Part shown: piece after piece, positions 63,117-64,000 of the stretch
Numbering within the stretch: the stretch's first letter is position 1
Layout of the letters: the number at the start of each line of letters is the position of its first letter
Assembly: GCF_028994805.1 (NCBI RefSeq)
Contig: NZ_JAJQQP010000012.1
Location: forward strand, 124,001 to 188,000
Direction of reading: 5' to 3'
DNA length: 64,000 nt
Origin: Promicromonospora iranensis
Lineage (GTDB): Bacteria > Actinomycetota > Actinomycetes > Actinomycetales > Cellulomonadaceae
Translations under genes and position numbers: made by a program
The notes under the pieces: model-generated
Databases searched by the model: none
Seen by the model: only the letters and a program-made list of their open reading frames with translations
What the model was told of the DNA's origin: nothing

Positions 63117-64000
63117 TCAGCCCAGGTCGAGACCCAGCAGGTCGTCCTCGGTCTCGCGGCGGACGAGCACCCGCGAGGCGCCGTCGAACACCGCGACGAC
63201 CGGCGGGCGCGGCAGCATGTTGTAGTTCGACGCCATGGAACGGCCGTAGGCGCCCGTCGCGGCGACCGCGAGCAGGTCGCTGGCCCGCACATCGGCGGGG
63301 AGCTGCACCTCGTGCACGACGATGTCGCCCGACTCGCAGTGCTTGCCCACCACGCGCGCCAGCACGTTCTCGGCCGAGGACGAGCGGCCGACGACCTCCG
63401 CGTGGTAGGCCGCCCCGTACAGTGCCGGGCGGATGTTGTCGCTCATGCCGCCGTCGACCGACACGTAGGTTCGCGTGAAGTCCGCGCCGCCGTCGCTCGA
63501 CACCGTGACCGGCTTGACCGTGCCGACCGTGTAGAGCGTGAGGCCCGCCGGGCCGACGATCGCCCGGCCGGGTTCGATGGAGAACCGCGGCAGGTCGGTG
63601 CCCAGCTCCTGGCACACGGCACGCACCGACTGAGCGACGTCCTTCGCCACCCGCTCCGGGTCGAGCGCCACGTCGCCCGGCAGGTAGGCGATGCCGTAAC
63701 CGCCCCCGAGGTCGACCTCGTCGACCAGCAGACCGGACCGCTCCGCCAGGTCGGCCCGCAGACGCAGCACCACGCGTGCGGCGGCCTCGAACCCGTCGGG
63801 GTCGATGATCTGCGAGCCGATGTGCGAGTGGATGCCCAGCAGCTTCAGCTCAGGGCGCTTCAGCACCGCCAGCAGCGCCGTCATCGCAGGGCTCTCGGCG
63901 CCCTCGTTCGCAGGGTTCACCGAGAGCCCGAACTTCTGGTCCTCGTGGGCCGTCGCGATGTACTCGTGCCCGCCCGCGTGCACACCGGTGGTCACGCGGA
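63117..64000 (-). CDS. lysA: Diaminopimelate decarboxylase, N-terminus off window
   Basis: About 294 C-terminal residues are inside. Family III PLP-decarboxylase: HEDQKFGLSVNPANEG, IHSHIGSQIIDPDGFEAAAR, VDLGGGYGIAYLPGDVALDP, SIEPGRAIVGPAGLTLYTVG, with active-site Cys in GKHCESGDIVVHEVQLPADV and Tyr in TGAYGRSMASNYNMLPRPPV. Last step of lysine biosynthesis, decarboxylating meso-diaminopimelate. The frame runs through position 64000 (codon CGC at 63996-63998), so the start lies beyond. A hairpin overlaps the stop region. Confidence 0.97.
   Translation of the reverse strand, partial: RVTTGVHAGGHEYIATAHEDQKFGLSVNPANEGAESPAMTALLAVLKRPELKLLGIHSHIGSQIIDPDGFEAAARVVLRLRADLAERSGLLVDEVDLGGGYGIAYLPGDVALDPERVAKDVAQSVRAVCQELGTDLPRFSIEPGRAIVGPAGLTLYTVGTVKPVTVSSDGGADFTRTYVSVDGGMSDNIRPALYGAAYHAEVVGRSSSAENVLARVVGKHCESGDIVVHEVQLPADVRASDLLAVAATGAYGRSMASNYNMLPRPPVVAVFDGASRVLVRRETEDDLLGLDLG

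Overview
The window is one contiguous piece of a high-GC actinobacterial chromosome. Base composition, frequent GTG/TTG starts, apparently leaderless genes with a TANNNT box just upstream, a RamB-type regulator beside the glyoxylate-shunt genes, WYL, HxlR and mycothiol-type protein families, and the presence of ychF, ispH, xseA/xseB, fumC, a PIN-PhoH gene and lysA all fit Micrococcales. The Promicromonosporaceae/Cellulomonadaceae neighbourhood is the best guess; this is an inference, not a database result. Both ends cut genes: a sugar-binding lipoprotein at 1-688 and lysA at 63117-64000. I see no rRNA, tRNA, CRISPR array, insertion sequence or prophage.

Layout. 0-5.5 kb: a carbohydrate locus with a LacI regulator, FAD oxidoreductase and ABC substrate-binding lipoprotein on the minus strand, divergent from a secreted beta-propeller glycosidase; two near-identical candidate operators lie between. 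5.5-15.3 kb: small metabolic and stress genes, including a TPP enzyme, VOC proteins, a WYL regulator and an NmrA/HxlR pair, plus two secreted ricin-lectin/SGNH esterases. 15.4-19.4 kb: an accessory stretch with a two-TM protein, a broken HD-phosphohydrolase, a membrane-protein/winged-helix module under a 13-bp inverted repeat, two small P-loop proteins and a tiny Cys/His-rich ORF. 19.4-28 kb: housekeeping (ychF, an ABC-2 exporter, rmuC, ispH, xseA). 28-32 kb: a WYL regulator and tandem epoxide hydrolases, with a methyltransferase whose 3' end is left behind between the two copies. 32-43 kb: HAD phosphatase, ABC-F, xseB-pfkB-carbonic anhydrase, fumC, GPP34, phoH, DUF1697 and nhaA. 43-50.6 kb: a ketone-body/3-hydroxybutyrate catabolic operon (MHS transporter, dehydrogenase, AtoE-like permease, CoA-transferase A and B, thiolase) divergent from a LysR regulator. 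50.7-52.3 kb: a secreted protein and an internally deleted small copy of it. 52.3-57.3 kb: RamB-type regulator divergent from aceA-aceB. 57.6-64 kb: secreted PHP phosphoesterase, secreted subtilase, a membrane-anchored coiled-coil protein and lysA.

How it works together. The 43-57 kb part forms a coherent C2/C4 module: 3-hydroxybutyrate or acetoacetate is imported, oxidised, activated and cleaved to acetyl-CoA, which isocitrate lyase and malate synthase can then assimilate. fumC, 16 kb away, carries a perfect CRP/GlxR-type half-site pair in its promoter. The two ends of the window and the SGNH esterases suggest a plant-polysaccharide degrading soil organism.

Most unusual signals. (1) Between GPP34 and phoH, a DtxR/IdeR-like iron box overlaps a strong Shine-Dalgarno sequence for a 20-codon Cys-containing ORF, beside a long hairpin with a C6 loop. 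(2) Very long palindromes sit at three convergent gene junctions, one of them perfect over 66 bp, and a fourth lies upstream of the PHP gene. (3) Two tandem duplications were caught in decay: epoxide hydrolase plus methyltransferase tail, and the secreted pair at 50.8-52.3 kb.
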